Notes under the pieces: generated by a model | Seen by the model: only the letters and a program-made list of their open reading frames with translations | Told to the model about the DNA's origin: nothing | Database searches by the model: none | From: V1-33 sp964523105 | GTDB taxonomy: Bacteria; Verrucomicrobiota; Verrucomicrobiia; Verrucomicrobiales; V1-33 | Length of the DNA: 64,000 nucleotides | NCBI GenBank assembly: GCA_964523105.1 | Contig: CAZFZN010000003.1 | Coordinates: 275,860-339,859 of the forward strand | Direction: 5' to 3' | Made by a program: the position numbers and the translations under genes | In this document: in pieces, positions 35,698 to 44,801 of the stretch | How the letters are laid out: each line of letters begins with the position of its first letter | Numbering within the stretch: the stretch's first letter is position 1

Positions 35698-36783
35698 TCA
35701 CTCCCGCCATTCGCTCTCCCCGGGGTAGCACCTCCGCCGGAAGGCATCCCTCTGCTGCGGATGCCGGTGCAGCAGCGGGGTATTCGGATACGAACCGAGC
35801 AGAATGCATGGGCGTTCGTGAACGGGCCGCGCGGCGTGGCGGTCGTTGATTTCTTTTTCGGCTTCGGCCACCAGCGGGTCGTCGCAGTGACCTTCGATTT
35901 CGGCGAAGAAGAGGTACTCGAACGTCCGCTCCAGTCTTGGATAGGGATAAAGCACGGCCACGCTGATGCCGCGTTTGGCGAAGGCTCCCAGAGCGCGGTG
36001 CATGGCGCCAGCGGTATCGGGCAAGTTCAGCAGGTAGCAGGTTTTCTGTACATGGTGATCCACCGTGCCGGTGATCTGCGCCAGCTGGTCGCGTTGCGTG
36101 ACGGTGATCCGGTTGTGAGGCGGTGCGATGGCCGGCATAGGCCGCGGTCCCAACACCCAGAACCGGGTGAAGCCCTGGCGAAAATCGGTGAGGCAGGCGG
36201 CATCCGGCCATTCCACCCCGGTGCCGTCGAGGCTGACTTCGCGGAGTTCATTGCCGTGATGCTCCATGGCCTCCGGCGATGCCATCGCGGCGACCGCGGG
36301 ATCGGCGAGGGCTTCCTTGACTCCCTGACCGGTGCTGAGTGCCTGCGTAATTTCGATTTCCGGCATCGCCTTCTGCACGGCGGCAAGGAAACGCGAGCAC
36401 TGGCGCAGGGCGCTGGCGTGACTGGCGATGCGGCGCACGTCGGTCATGCGGCCGCTGCGGTTGATGAGCAGGTGGCGGATGGGCAGCAGTTCCTCCCAGC
36501 AGATGTAGGGCCGCTGCGGGCGTGCGGTTTCAAAAAGCCGCTCCAGTTCCCGGATGGACTCGATGATGATGCCGTCGAGCGTGTTCTCCACGGCGATGAC
36601 TCCGTAATCGATCTCTCCGGCGGCCGCGGCCTGGATGATGTCGGCGTGTGACTTCATCCCGCACGCGGCGAGTTGCTCCATTCCCCTGACATCCCCGGTC
36701 AGATGCGCGGCAAAGCGCGCCGCGGCGGTGTAGCCGTTGGTGAGCGGAGCCGGAGCGAGGAAGCCGATGCGGGGTGCGGACAT
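35698..36783 (-). CDS. pheA: Prephenate dehydratase-like protein with ACT domain
   Basis: A protein of 361 aa. Residues about 3-190 form the prephenate dehydratase domain: a divergent start APLTNGYTAAARF where the family has GxxGTYS, then GVIAVENTLDGII and the GFTRFWVLG segment with the catalytic Thr-Arg. A C-terminal ACT domain follows (CYLLNLPDTAGAMHRALGAFAKRG and FEYLFFAEIEG), but the usual ESRP Phe-binding motif reads YPYPR. No chorismate mutase domain is fused. It should make phenylpyruvate for phenylalanine; feedback by phenylalanine may be altered. It could instead be a related dehydratase with a different substrate. It is the last gene of a minus-strand run. Confidence 0.8.
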   Translation of the reverse strand: MSAPRIGFLAPAPLTNGYTAAARFAAHLTGDVRGMEQLAACGMKSHADIIQAAAAGEIDYGVIAVENTLDGIIIESIRELERLFETARPQRPYICWEELLPIRHLLINRSGRMTDVRRIASHASALRQCSRFLAAVQKAMPEIEITQALSTGQGVKEALADPAVAAMASPEAMEHHGNELREVSLDGTGVEWPDAACLTDFRQGFTRFWVLGPRPMPAIAPPHNRITVTQRDQLAQITGTVDHHVQKTCYLLNLPDTAGAMHRALGAFAKRGISVAVLYPYPRLERTFEYLFFAEIEGHCDDPLVAEAEKEINDRHAARPVHERPCILLGSYPNTPLLHRHPQQRDAFRRRCYPGESEWRE

Positions 36784-36796
36784 GTTGCCTCGATTC

Positions 36797-36825
36797 TTGA
36801 ACAGGAGTGAACAGAGGAAACAGAG
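36797..36825. repeat. Single arm of the TTGAACAGGAG repeat family
   Basis: The stretch TTGAACAGGAGTGAACAGAG and following bases just upstream of the pheA-like start match the repeat arm at 63248-63277. Here only one arm is present. Confidence 0.6.
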
Positions 36826-36853
36826 AATTGGCGGCAGGCCGGTCTCCCAGCGG

Positions 36854-38296
36854 CTAATTCTTAGCCGGCAGAGCGGAAGTGATGACTTCGACGACTTTCT
36901 CCGCCAGATGGAGAGAACCGGCAGCGGTGAAATGCACGTCCGCGCGCCTTTGCAGTTCCGGTTTCTCCATGGCGCGGGTGTAGAGGGCATCGGTCGGAAT
37001 GCCGGCCGCGGTCATCACCCGGGCGGCAGCCTCGTTGTATTTCAGTTCGTCGCCTTTGCTCCGGCCTTTGGCGCCGTCCGGCACCGGCGTCGTTTCCGCC
37101 CAAATGAGCTTCGACCCGGTGGCTTTGAGGCGTGCGGTTAGGTCCGTGAGATTCTTCGCGTAATCCGGCAGGGGGACCTGCGGGTGCGCGCCTGCGGATC
37201 TCACGTCCACTATCCCATCACCTTTGGCTCCGACGTATTTGAGGTCGTGCAGCCCCCAGTTGAAGTGAATGACGCTCCACTGCCTGCCGGCGAGCCAGTC
37301 GTCGAGGAATTCCACGCCGCGCGTCGTGGGACCGCCATTCACCGGCACGCGCCAGACGTTGGCGCGGCCTGACAGGAGCCGGCGCACATCCGCGGTGTAA
37401 CCGATGGAGATGGAATCGCCGATCAGCAGCACGTTGGGCAGCCCGGGCTCCACTTTTTCCGGAACGGACAAACGCGCGTTCACTTCACTGCCGCCAGCTT
37501 TGAAGTTTCCGAGAAGGAAATCCACGATCGGTGCCGGGTCTTTCAGGCTGTGCGGATGATGTTTCACACCGGGCTTGTGGATGACTTTGATTTCTCCGCC
37601 GAGTTCCGTGTATTTCTTTTCGAGCAGGCCGGTGTTTTCCTCGTAAGGCACCACGTCGTCAGCGTCTCCCACGACGTGCAGAAGCGGGATGTGCGCTTTG
37701 GCGAGCGGTTCCAGATGGTTGATGGGACTTTGTGCGCCGGTCTGCGCCTCTTCGTCAGTCAGTCCATAGACCTTCAATAATCGCGCCCGGTCTTCGGGAG
37801 AGTTTTTTCCCTTTCCGGCACCCAGCGGCCAGCTGCGGAAGTCGCAGACCGGCGCATCGTTGTAGATGCTGGAAACGCTGCCCGGATTCCTGGCCGCCCA
37901 GTTCAGTGAGAACAGCCCGCCGCGACTGAATCCCTCAAGAACAACCTTGCCTGCGAGACCGCGGCCGGAGGTCATCCGGCGGTAAAACTTATCCATGGCA
38001 TCGAGCGCCGGCGGACCTCCGTAGAGATTCTGCACGTCGAGATAAGCCACGTGCCAGCCCTTCGCCAGCAGGGCGGCATCGGCCTGCGGTTCGTGGTCGA
38101 AAAACTCCATGCGCCAGATCCACGGACGTCCCGCGGCCGGTTGCGCCGGGCAGACCAGAATGGCGGCGCGTCCTTCGCAGGTGAAGTCGTGACGTTCTCC
38201 GCCGTGCCATTCGCTGAGGCGCTCCGCCGCCTGGCTGGTGGCGACGGCAGCGAAAGCGGCAAACAGGACAGGGCGGAGCAGTGCGGGAGCAGTCAT
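36854..38296 (-). CDS. Secreted alpha/beta hydrolase fused to SGNH hydrolase
   Basis: A protein of 480 aa with a signal peptide (LLRPVLFAAFAAVATSQAAE). Residues about 25-270 are an alpha/beta hydrolase: VLEGFSRGGLF holds the nucleophile elbow, and HVVGDADDVVPY and VKHHPHS supply the Asp/His side. Residues about 290-480 are an SGNH/GDSL domain: VLLIGDSISIGYT carries the Ser, and RADVHFTAAGSLHLAE the catalytic Asp and His. Such pairs often deacetylate or de-esterify plant polysaccharides. The gene follows the giant fusion protein by 41 bases on the same strand, so a shared role in carbohydrate breakdown is likely. Confidence 0.9.
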   Translation of the reverse strand: MTAPALLRPVLFAAFAAVATSQAAERLSEWHGGERHDFTCEGRAAILVCPAQPAAGRPWIWRMEFFDHEPQADAALLAKGWHVAYLDVQNLYGGPPALDAMDKFYRRMTSGRGLAGKVVLEGFSRGGLFSLNWAARNPGSVSSIYNDAPVCDFRSWPLGAGKGKNSPEDRARLLKVYGLTDEEAQTGAQSPINHLEPLAKAHIPLLHVVGDADDVVPYEENTGLLEKKYTELGGEIKVIHKPGVKHHPHSLKDPAPIVDFLLGNFKAGGSEVNARLSVPEKVEPGLPNVLLIGDSISIGYTADVRRLLSGRANVWRVPVNGGPTTRGVEFLDDWLAGRQWSVIHFNWGLHDLKYVGAKGDGIVDVRSAGAHPQVPLPDYAKNLTDLTARLKATGSKLIWAETTPVPDGAKGRSKGDELKYNEAAARVMTAAGIPTDALYTRAMEKPELQRRADVHFTAAGSLHLAEKVVEVITSALPAKN

Positions 38297-38337
38297 GGCA
38301 CCGCATAAGCCGCGATGCCCCAGCCTGGCAAGCCGGC

Positions 38338-41300
38338 TCACTCTCCCTGAATGCGCAGCACCCCTTTCATCACCATCCAGTGCCCCGGAAACGTGCAAAT
38401 GTAAGGATATTCGCCTGCTTTCGCGGGGGCGTCGAAGTGGATGGTGAATTCACCGTTGGGGTTCACCATATCCGTCCAGGCAAGCACTTCCGGGACATCC
38501 GGCACGTAATGCCGCGAGAATCCCCGGGGATCCGAAATCAGCCTGTTGGCCAGTTCGCCGACTTTTTCAAAGGACCCGGGCGAGAGCAGCACCCAGTTGT
38601 GCGGGAGAACATCCGGATTGGCAAATGTCAGGCTCACGCGTTCCCCGGCGCGGGCGGTGAGGTCTTTGGTCGCGAACTGCAGGCCGGCGGCGGATTCCAC
38701 GCGCAGCGTCCGGCCGGGCTGACCTTTGGTGAAGGGATTGGCCATCAGCGGCGCGTCGTCGGCCTGCCCGTTCTGACCTGTCCACAAGGTCTTCGCGATC
38801 ACTTTGTATTCCGGGTACTCCGTGAACGGCAACCCGAGCACATGAGCGGTGATAAAGAGTTCCCGCCACGCACCGTTTTGCGGCTGCACCGCGAGATGGA
38901 TCGTATGCGCGGGCTGCAGTTGCGGGATTTCCAGAAACAGCGAGCGACCATCACGCAGGATATGGGCGGAAGTGATTTCCAGCACATCGTGACCGGGTGT
39001 GTTGGGATAACGCAGCGAAAGTTCCGGCGAACCGTAGGCGGCGGAGTAACGGTAATTCCAGCACTGCGCGAAATGTTGCTTCGCCTCCCCGGCACCGGCA
39101 TCGAGCCTTTCCGAAAACGTCAGGAGAATCCCGTTGTCCCGGGCCTCGAAAGCCACCGGCAACTGCACGGGCCCGCCGGTATAGCGCACGCGCTGCAGGC
39201 AGCCGTCGTGCGGCGTGTAGGTGCCCCAGCCGCACATGCCGCTGAGATACAGCTGCCCGTCGTGCGGGCTGAAGCGCGCGCGGTGCACGCCGGCATTGAA
39301 GTCTCCCGGCAGCGGCACGGCAGCCCCCTGCCAAACATCCCCGATCCTCTGCCGCAGGATCAGCATGTGCGTGCCCGCGCCATAGCTCGTGTGAATCAAC
39401 TGACCTTTCAGCGGTCCCCAGCGGTCGTCCGGCACCCATGTCTGTCCGCCGGAGGAATTATCGATGCCGCGCGGCAGCCACACCAGCGGCGGCAGCGTCT
39501 TCTTGCCCGGCTGCGGGCCGCGATAGCCGTAGAAGCCGCCCGGCGTGATTTGCGCGATGGCGCTCGTCGGCGTCCATTCGCCCTCGGAATACGGCACCGT
39601 CAGGGTTCCGTCCGGCGCGAGGCCGAGCCCGTCAGGATTGCGGAATCCGGTCGCGATCACCTCCGCCCTTCTTCCCGGCGTGAGCTTGAGCAGACCGTCA
39701 TTGGCGGATGCCGTGTAGAAGTTCCCCGCTGCATCGCGCTCCAGCCCGCACATGAAATCGTGCCCGCCCGTCGGGGTCTCGAAATCATTGGTCAGGCACT
39801 CGTAAAAGTCCGCTTCGCCGTCGTCGTTCAGGTCATGGAGCCGCGTGATCTGATCGCGGCCCAGCACGCAGACCTTGTCTTCCGCCACGACGAGCCCCAG
39901 CGGCTGATGCAGACCGGCAGCCATGCGTTTCCAGCGCAGTTTGGAAAGCTGAGCATCCACGCCGCTGACGCGCCAGACGTCGCCGGTCATGGTGCACAGC
40001 GCGATGTCGCCGTTGGAGAAGAAGTCGTGCCCGCCGATGAAGAAGAGCGTCTTCCACGGGTTCTCGAACGGCAGTGTCAGGGTGTCCACTACGTAAGGCC
40101 AGCCGGCGATGGGCTTACCGATGGAGCCGGTCGTTTCCAGCACCACCGGCCATTGCGCGGGGCCGCCCTTGGTGAAGTGCCGAACTCCTTCCTCTGACAG
40201 CAGCGCACGATTCTGCCGCCAAAAGGACTTCAGCACTTCCTGATCGCCGTGCTTGTAGGCAAAGACCGTGCGTTTCCCATGCCGGTAGTATCCGAGGAAA
40301 CGCCGCAAACCACCTTCTGAGGACCAGGGGCGCCCATCCGCCTTGCCGGCTGGCTGGAGTCCATCCATGAGTCCGTGCCTGACATCGGAGAACTTTATAA
40401 AGCCGTCACGCAGCAGCGCCCTCAACTGACAATTCGAAGAATCGAAGCACACCGCCCACTCACTGTTCTCGTCAAGCACTGCACAGAATGCTTTGGGAAC
40501 CGTCAGGCCCCCACTTCGAAACACCCCCGAAACGCAAGGCCCGCAGTCCATGTCATTGAGCCTGCCATCACGCCATGTGTCCTCATTTTGATTGCCCCAG
40601 TGGCCGAATTTCCCGCCGTCGAGGCCGGGGAACTCGGGCAACAGCGTGGCGGGGACCTCCGGTCCCTGTTGCTCATTGGCATTCGGGGACCGGAGGTCCC
40701 CGCCACGGAAATGCTGCGCCTGCTTCAGATAGAAATCATAGACGCGGTCGCGATTCACCGGTTCGGTGCAGTTTGGCCACTGCTCCGGAACGAGCGGAGC
40801 GCTTTTCATCGGGAAGGAAGCCGCTTTCGGCGCAGGCTTTACCGGAGCGGCGGGCTGGAAGGTCCAGATGTCCAGAACTGAATCATCGCGTTGTGTGAGC
40901 GGCGAGGGTTTTGTCAGGTCATGAACCCCGCGGCGAATGCGAACCGCCTCCATGTCGCCTTCGCAGCCGATGGTTCCCTCCACCAACCGGCCCACTGCAA
41001 ATCCTGAGCCCTGCGCCTCGCCTTGCTGCGGTGGCAGGGGAGCGCTCTTCACTTCGCGCCCATCGACATAAAGACGAATGCGGTTCTCCTCCAGCACCGC
41101 TCCCACCGTGTGCCATTGTCCGTCGCAGATATTCACACCGCTGCGCACTTCGCCGCCGCGGCCGGGCAGATAGGCGCTGAAATCTCCGGCTCCTGCGTAG
41201 GTGTAGAGTTCCCAATGCGCGGCCGAGGATTTCGGATCGCAGGCGGCGAGAATGTTGAAGCCTTTGGTGCCATCGAGTCTGGCGCGGCACTCCACTGTCA

Positions 41301-42255
41301 GGGGAAACTGACGGAAGCGGGTATCGTTTTCGATGAGCCTGCCGGTGAAGCCGGCGGCGTTCGCGCCCGGCCGGGCTGGTGCGGGCGCTTTCCATGAGCG
41401 TGGAACCGGCTTCGCGCCGGCACTGCCCGGGCTGGCGAGTTCTTTGACGAGCCAGTCCAGTCCGTCGAGGTTGTCGAGCAGGCGGGCCTCGGCGTCTTCG
41501 TCGGTGTGATTCAGAATGCCGACGGGACCGCGCCAGCCGCTTTTCTGAATGATGCGCAGCAGATCCACATCGAGTTCACCCTGAGCGAGCGGAACGATTT
41601 TCTGCCCCTTGGCTTCGCCGTCGCGAATCATGCCGTTGAGATTGAGCGCCAGCAGGTGCGGTTTCATATTCTCCAGCAGCTCGGCGAATCGTGCGAGGTG
41701 TGCGTGTCCGTGGTGGAGATTGTAAACGATGCCGCAGTTCGTAATGCCGTCGCGACGGAGCCGTTCGATGATGGCGAGTTGGTTCTCCGGCTCGCCGAAC
41801 CAGCTGCCGTGATTATAGAGCGCCACTTTCAGTTTCTGCGCGGCGGCGGCCTCACAAATCGGCTTCAGTCGCACGACGGCGGCCTCCACATTGTCTTCGC
41901 TGCCCATGACCCAGAGCTGCGGATTCACGCCGTGGCGTTTGATGACATCCAGAATGAGCCGGGCCTCGTCGTTCATGGCGGTGGGAAACCACCATGCGGT
42001 CAGCTCGATGCCGTGCTTTTTCAGCGCCTCCATTTCCGCATCGAACTGCGGCACGTGCTCGGCGCGGTAGTCGTAAGCGAGGCGCTTCACTCCCAGTTTT
42101 TCCAGCATCGCCGCGCGCTCCTCCGGCCCGCGCTTTTTGGCGTCGAAAGGAACGATGCACCATGCGACCAGGTTGTTCCGGTCGAAAATGGACGGCTCCG
42201 GCGCGGCCACGGCGATAAACGGAAAGAGCAGGAGGAGCAGGCGGAGGAGGGTCAT
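38338..42255 (-). CDS. Giant secreted fusion: TIM-barrel isomerase-like, LamG, DUF6797-like/propeller and cupredoxin
   Basis: A protein of 1305 aa with a signal peptide (LLRLLLLLFPFIAVAAPE). Domains in order: a TIM-barrel sugar isomerase/epimerase-like region (about 25-275, with LKVALYNHGSWFGEPEN and VGILNHTDE), a LamG-like domain (305-460), a DUF6797-like region (VNRDRVYDFYLKQAQHF near 500, then FPGLDGGKFGHWGNQN), a beta-propeller with sugar-dehydrogenase-like motifs (NPDGLGLAPDGTLTVPYSEG near 890) and a C-terminal type I copper domain (LPHNWVLLSPG and ICTFPGHWMVM give His, Cys, His, Met ligands). No CxxCH haem motif was seen. A 22-base palindromic repeat is inserted in frame at 40645-40707. 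Extracellular oxidation of a carbohydrate with copper-linked electron transfer is a reasonable inference. Confidence 0.88.
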   Translation of the reverse strand: MTLLRLLLLLFPFIAVAAPEPSIFDRNNLVAWCIVPFDAKKRGPEERAAMLEKLGVKRLAYDYRAEHVPQFDAEMEALKKHGIELTAWWFPTAMNDEARLILDVIKRHGVNPQLWVMGSEDNVEAAVVRLKPICEAAAAQKLKVALYNHGSWFGEPENQLAIIERLRRDGITNCGIVYNLHHGHAHLARFAELLENMKPHLLALNLNGMIRDGEAKGQKIVPLAQGELDVDLLRIIQKSGWRGPVGILNHTDEDAEARLLDNLDGLDWLVKELASPGSAGAKPVPRSWKAPAPARPGANAAGFTGRLIENDTRFRQFPLTVECRARLDGTKGFNILAACDPKSSAAHWELYTYAGAGDFSAYLPGRGGEVRSGVNICDGQWHTVGAVLEENRIRLYVDGREVKSAPLPPQQGEAQGSGFAVGRLVEGTIGCEGDMEAVRIRRGVHDLTKPSPLTQRDDSVLDIWTFQPAAPVKPAPKAASFPMKSAPLVPEQWPNCTEPVNRDRVYDFYLKQAQHFRGGDLRSPNANEQQGPEVPATLLPEFPGLDGGKFGHWGNQNEDTWRDGRLNDMDCGPCVSGVFRSGGLTVPKAFCAVLDENSEWAVCFDSSNCQLRALLRDGFIKFSDVRHGLMDGLQPAGKADGRPWSSEGGLRRFLGYYRHGKRTVFAYKHGDQEVLKSFWRQNRALLSEEGVRHFTKGGPAQWPVVLETTGSIGKPIAGWPYVVDTLTLPFENPWKTLFFIGGHDFFSNGDIALCTMTGDVWRVSGVDAQLSKLRWKRMAAGLHQPLGLVVAEDKVCVLGRDQITRLHDLNDDGEADFYECLTNDFETPTGGHDFMCGLERDAAGNFYTASANDGLLKLTPGRRAEVIATGFRNPDGLGLAPDGTLTVPYSEGEWTPTSAIAQITPGGFYGYRGPQPGKKTLPPLVWLPRGIDNSSGGQTWVPDDRWGPLKGQLIHTSYGAGTHMLILRQRIGDVWQGAAVPLPGDFNAGVHRARFSPHDGQLYLSGMCGWGTYTPHDGCLQRVRYTGGPVQLPVAFEARDNGILLTFSERLDAGAGEAKQHFAQCWNYRYSAAYGSPELSLRYPNTPGHDVLEITSAHILRDGRSLFLEIPQLQPAHTIHLAVQPQNGAWRELFITAHVLGLPFTEYPEYKVIAKTLWTGQNGQADDAPLMANPFTKGQPGRTLRVESAAGLQFATKDLTARAGERVSLTFANPDVLPHNWVLLSPGSFEKVGELANRLISDPRGFSRHYVPDVPEVLAWTDMVNPNGEFTIHFDAPAKAGEYPYICTFPGHWMVMKGVLRIQGE
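40645..40707. repeat. Perfect 22-base inverted repeat in frame inside the giant fusion gene
   Basis: Arms 40645-40666 (CGTGGCGGGGACCTCCGGTC...) and 40686-40707 are perfect 22-base inverted copies around a 19-base loop. The total of 63 bases is exactly 21 codons, so the frame is preserved. On the minus strand it encodes RGGDLRSPNANEQQGPEVPA, placed in a short linker where relatives appear to lack it. Confidence 0.9.
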
Positions 42256-42315
42256 GACGAATCGGGAGGAAAGGAATACGCGGGCCGGCGGCGCTGGTTT
42301 CCAACGGGCGGAGTC

Positions 42316-43638
42316 TTAGAGCGGCAGGAGCTTCATCCCGAAAACCGGAGCGAGCATGTCGAGGGCCGCGGCATGGTGGCCGGTGAGAAGCACGTAATGG
42401 TGCGACGCGAGGTGCGTCATGAGGCGGTGGCCGTCGGGCACCCGCATAATGCCGCCGTTCACGCAGTCGGACGACGGATCACCCCAGTAACCGGTGAGTT
42501 CGCCCTCCACGACGGTCAGGGTGGTCATGTCAGGGTGAAGTTTCGCAAGAGTGACGGGGCCTTCCGGCAGCCGGGCGTCGATGGCGCTGGCATTTTCGTC
42601 CACGATGGCGAGCACCTTTTTCCGGAGCGTCCATTGCGTCGCGAACGCCTGCGGCACGACGCCGAGGAAGCCGCAGTGAGCGACGAGGATGTGATTCGCC
42701 GGATCCCCGCTCACGGCCGGAAAGGCGGCGATGCGTTCGTGTTTCAACGCGGCCTGACCCATGAGGAACGGATAGAGGTTGGTCATCATGACGGGAGCGC
42801 CGAGCGAGCGGTGCAGGATCAGCTTTGTCAGCATGGCCATCACGTCCGCTTCGCAGCCCCAGATGAGACCGCGTTCCTGGTAGAGCAGATTCCACGCGAG
42901 GCAGGGCGTGCAGTCGGAGAAAGCCGATTCATTGAGACAGTTGATGCCGGCTCCCTGAATGGCCGGGTCGTCGCCGAGGTCACGCTTCACTGCCAGGTAA
43001 AGCTTCATGGCGGCGTCGAGGGCAGCGTCGCTGAGGTCTGCGGGCACCGGTGAGGCGGCGCGGGCCGCGAGCGCTTCTTCATTCGGGATGGCTTTCGCCG
43101 CGGCACCGAGTTTGCGGAAGCTGCGCTTTTCGATGCCGAGGCCGAATTTCGCCAGGATGCGCTGGGTGCATTCGCTCTCCCACCAGTAGAAGCGCTTGAA
43201 GATGGGAGCCTGCATGCCTTCGCCGGGATTGTCCTGATAGACGACAAATCTTGTGCGGCGCAGTTCCCGGCGCACCGCCAGCCCGCGAAGCACGGCGCGC
43301 GTCTGCTCCGCATCGTACGGCGCAATGAGTCGCTCACTGGCGCCTTCACCTTTCAGCCAGGTGATGATTTCCCAGTCCCACATGGAAAGCGTGCCGAACT
43401 CCGATGTGAGCACGAGCACCGGAAGCTGGAGAGCGCGAAAGTCGTCGAGACGCCGGTAGGCTTCGCCAAGCAATTGAGGAAAGACGACAGCATCGCACCC
43501 CGGTAGGGATTCTCCCAAAGCGACGGGCGGAAGAAATTCGGCCTCGTTGGCAAAGAGAATGCGGAGCGCCGCGAGCTGGACATCGAATCCGCTGTCGCGC
43601 CCCGGGTCGAAGAAGACGGGAACGAGGCGCGGTTTCAT
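42316..43638 (-). CDS. L-fucose/L-arabinose isomerase-like family protein
   Basis: A protein of 440 aa. The fold resembles the FucI/AraA family (GINCLNESAFSDCTPCLAWNLLYQERGLIWGCEADV; HILVAHCGFLGV; GVKLLPL-like end). The conserved internal segment with Cys and Glu at GCEADVMAMLTK would supply metal ligands, but key residues are hard to confirm. The substrate is unknown; the context argues for a sugar or polyol. The start overlaps the Gfo/Idh/MocA gene stop by 4 bases (ATG on 43638), so translation is coupled. An upstream frame of 20 codons is rejected. Confidence 0.75.
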   Translation of the reverse strand: MKPRLVPVFFDPGRDSGFDVQLAALRILFANEAEFLPPVALGESLPGCDAVVFPQLLGEAYRRLDDFRALQLPVLVLTSEFGTLSMWDWEIITWLKGEGASERLIAPYDAEQTRAVLRGLAVRRELRRTRFVVYQDNPGEGMQAPIFKRFYWWESECTQRILAKFGLGIEKRSFRKLGAAAKAIPNEEALAARAASPVPADLSDAALDAAMKLYLAVKRDLGDDPAIQGAGINCLNESAFSDCTPCLAWNLLYQERGLIWGCEADVMAMLTKLILHRSLGAPVMMTNLYPFLMGQAALKHERIAAFPAVSGDPANHILVAHCGFLGVVPQAFATQWTLRKKVLAIVDENASAIDARLPEGPVTLAKLHPDMTTLTVVEGELTGYWGDPSSDCVNGGIMRVPDGHRLMTHLASHHYVLLTGHHAAALDMLAPVFGMKLLPL

Positions 43639-44795
43639 AGGGTGACTTTCCGGCCGCTGGCGGCGGACTGCAGTCCCGCCTCCAGCACGCGGATGCACTT
43701 CAGTCCGTCGCGGAAATCGGGCTCCACCGGTGTTCCGCCGGCCACGGCATTGATGAAGTCCGCGGCGGCGTGGGTGAATTCATGCTCGTAGCCGATGATG
43801 TGCCCCGGCGGCCACCAGTGCTTGATGTAGGGATGACAGGATTCGGTGGCGAGGATGGTGCGAAACCCCTGGGCGTGCTCCGGATCGCGGCGGGAGTGGA
43901 ACTGCAGTTCATTCATGCGCTCAAGGTCGAAGGCGAGCGCGCCTTCACTGCCGTAGATCTCGAAAGTGTTGCGGTTCTTGCGTCCGGTGGCAAACCGCGT
44001 CGCCTCGAACGAGCCAATGGCGCCGCTGGCAAACTCCACCATCATCAGCGAGGCATCCTCCACGGTCACTTCGCCGCGCGCTGCGGCACCGCCCGTGCCC
44101 GCGCTGAAAGTGGCCGCGCCTTCACCGGGCAGCGGGCGCTCCTTGATGAAATTCGCTGTCAGGCACGACACGGTGCGGATGTCCCCCACGAGATAGTGCG
44201 CAAGGTCCACGCTGTGGGAATTCAGGTCGCCATGCGGTCCGCTGCCGGCGGTTTCTTTTCTCAGATGCCATGTGAGGGGAAATTCCGGATCCACGATCCA
44301 GTCCTGCTGATAGGCGCCGCGCCAGTGGAAGAGGCGGCCGATCCTGCCCTCGTCGATCAACTGTCGCGCGAGACGCACGGCGGGTGTGCGGCGGTAATTG
44401 TGATTTACGTAGTGCACCACCTTCGCCTCCTCCGCGGCCGCGACCATCGCCCGGGCCTCCTCAGTGTTCATGGCCATCGGCTTCTCACAGAAAATGTGCT
44501 TGCCCGCTTTGGCGGCCGCGATGGCCACCTCGTGGTGCAGATGCTGCGGGAGGGCGACATCCACCACGTCCACGTCATCGCGGTCGATCACCTTCCGCCA
44601 GTCCGTTTCCGTGTGCCTCCAGCCCCAGTTGTCGGCGAATGCCCGCAGCGAGGCTTCATGCCGGGCACACGCCACCTGCAGCACGGGCCGCAGCGGCAGA
44701 TCGAAGAAGCGCGCGGCCTGAGACCACGCATTGCTGTGGGCCTTGCCCATGAAATTGCTGCCGATGATGGCGATGCGGAGATCTTTGGCTGGCAT
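43635..44795 (-). CDS. Gfo/Idh/MocA family oxidoreductase
   Basis: A protein of 386 aa. NAD(P)-binding IIGSNFMGKAHSNAW at the N-terminus, VDVALPQHLHHEVAIAAAKAGKHIFCEKPMAMN with the EKP motif whose Lys is the catalytic contact, then YNHNYRR-like and HGDLNSHSVDLAHYLVG with the catalytic His. It probably oxidises a sugar or its derivative at C3 or another hydroxyl using NAD. It ends in a 4-base overlap with the isomerase-like gene and starts 6 bases after the epimerase gene, forming one operon. Confidence 0.93.
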   Translation of the reverse strand: MPAKDLRIAIIGSNFMGKAHSNAWSQAARFFDLPLRPVLQVACARHEASLRAFADNWGWRHTETDWRKVIDRDDVDVVDVALPQHLHHEVAIAAAKAGKHIFCEKPMAMNTEEARAMVAAAEEAKVVHYVNHNYRRTPAVRLARQLIDEGRIGRLFHWRGAYQQDWIVDPEFPLTWHLRKETAGSGPHGDLNSHSVDLAHYLVGDIRTVSCLTANFIKERPLPGEGAATFSAGTGGAAARGEVTVEDASLMMVEFASGAIGSFEATRFATGRKNRNTFEIYGSEGALAFDLERMNELQFHSRRDPEHAQGFRTILATESCHPYIKHWWPPGHIIGYEHEFTHAAADFINAVAGGTPVEPDFRDGLKCIRVLEAGLQSAASGRKVTL

Positions 44796-44801
44796 GGGAT
44801 G

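Noticed and set aside
38281..40197. Plus-strand frame of 638 codons
   Set aside because: Shadow of the giant fusion gene, whose minus frame has signal peptide, propeller and copper-site motifs.
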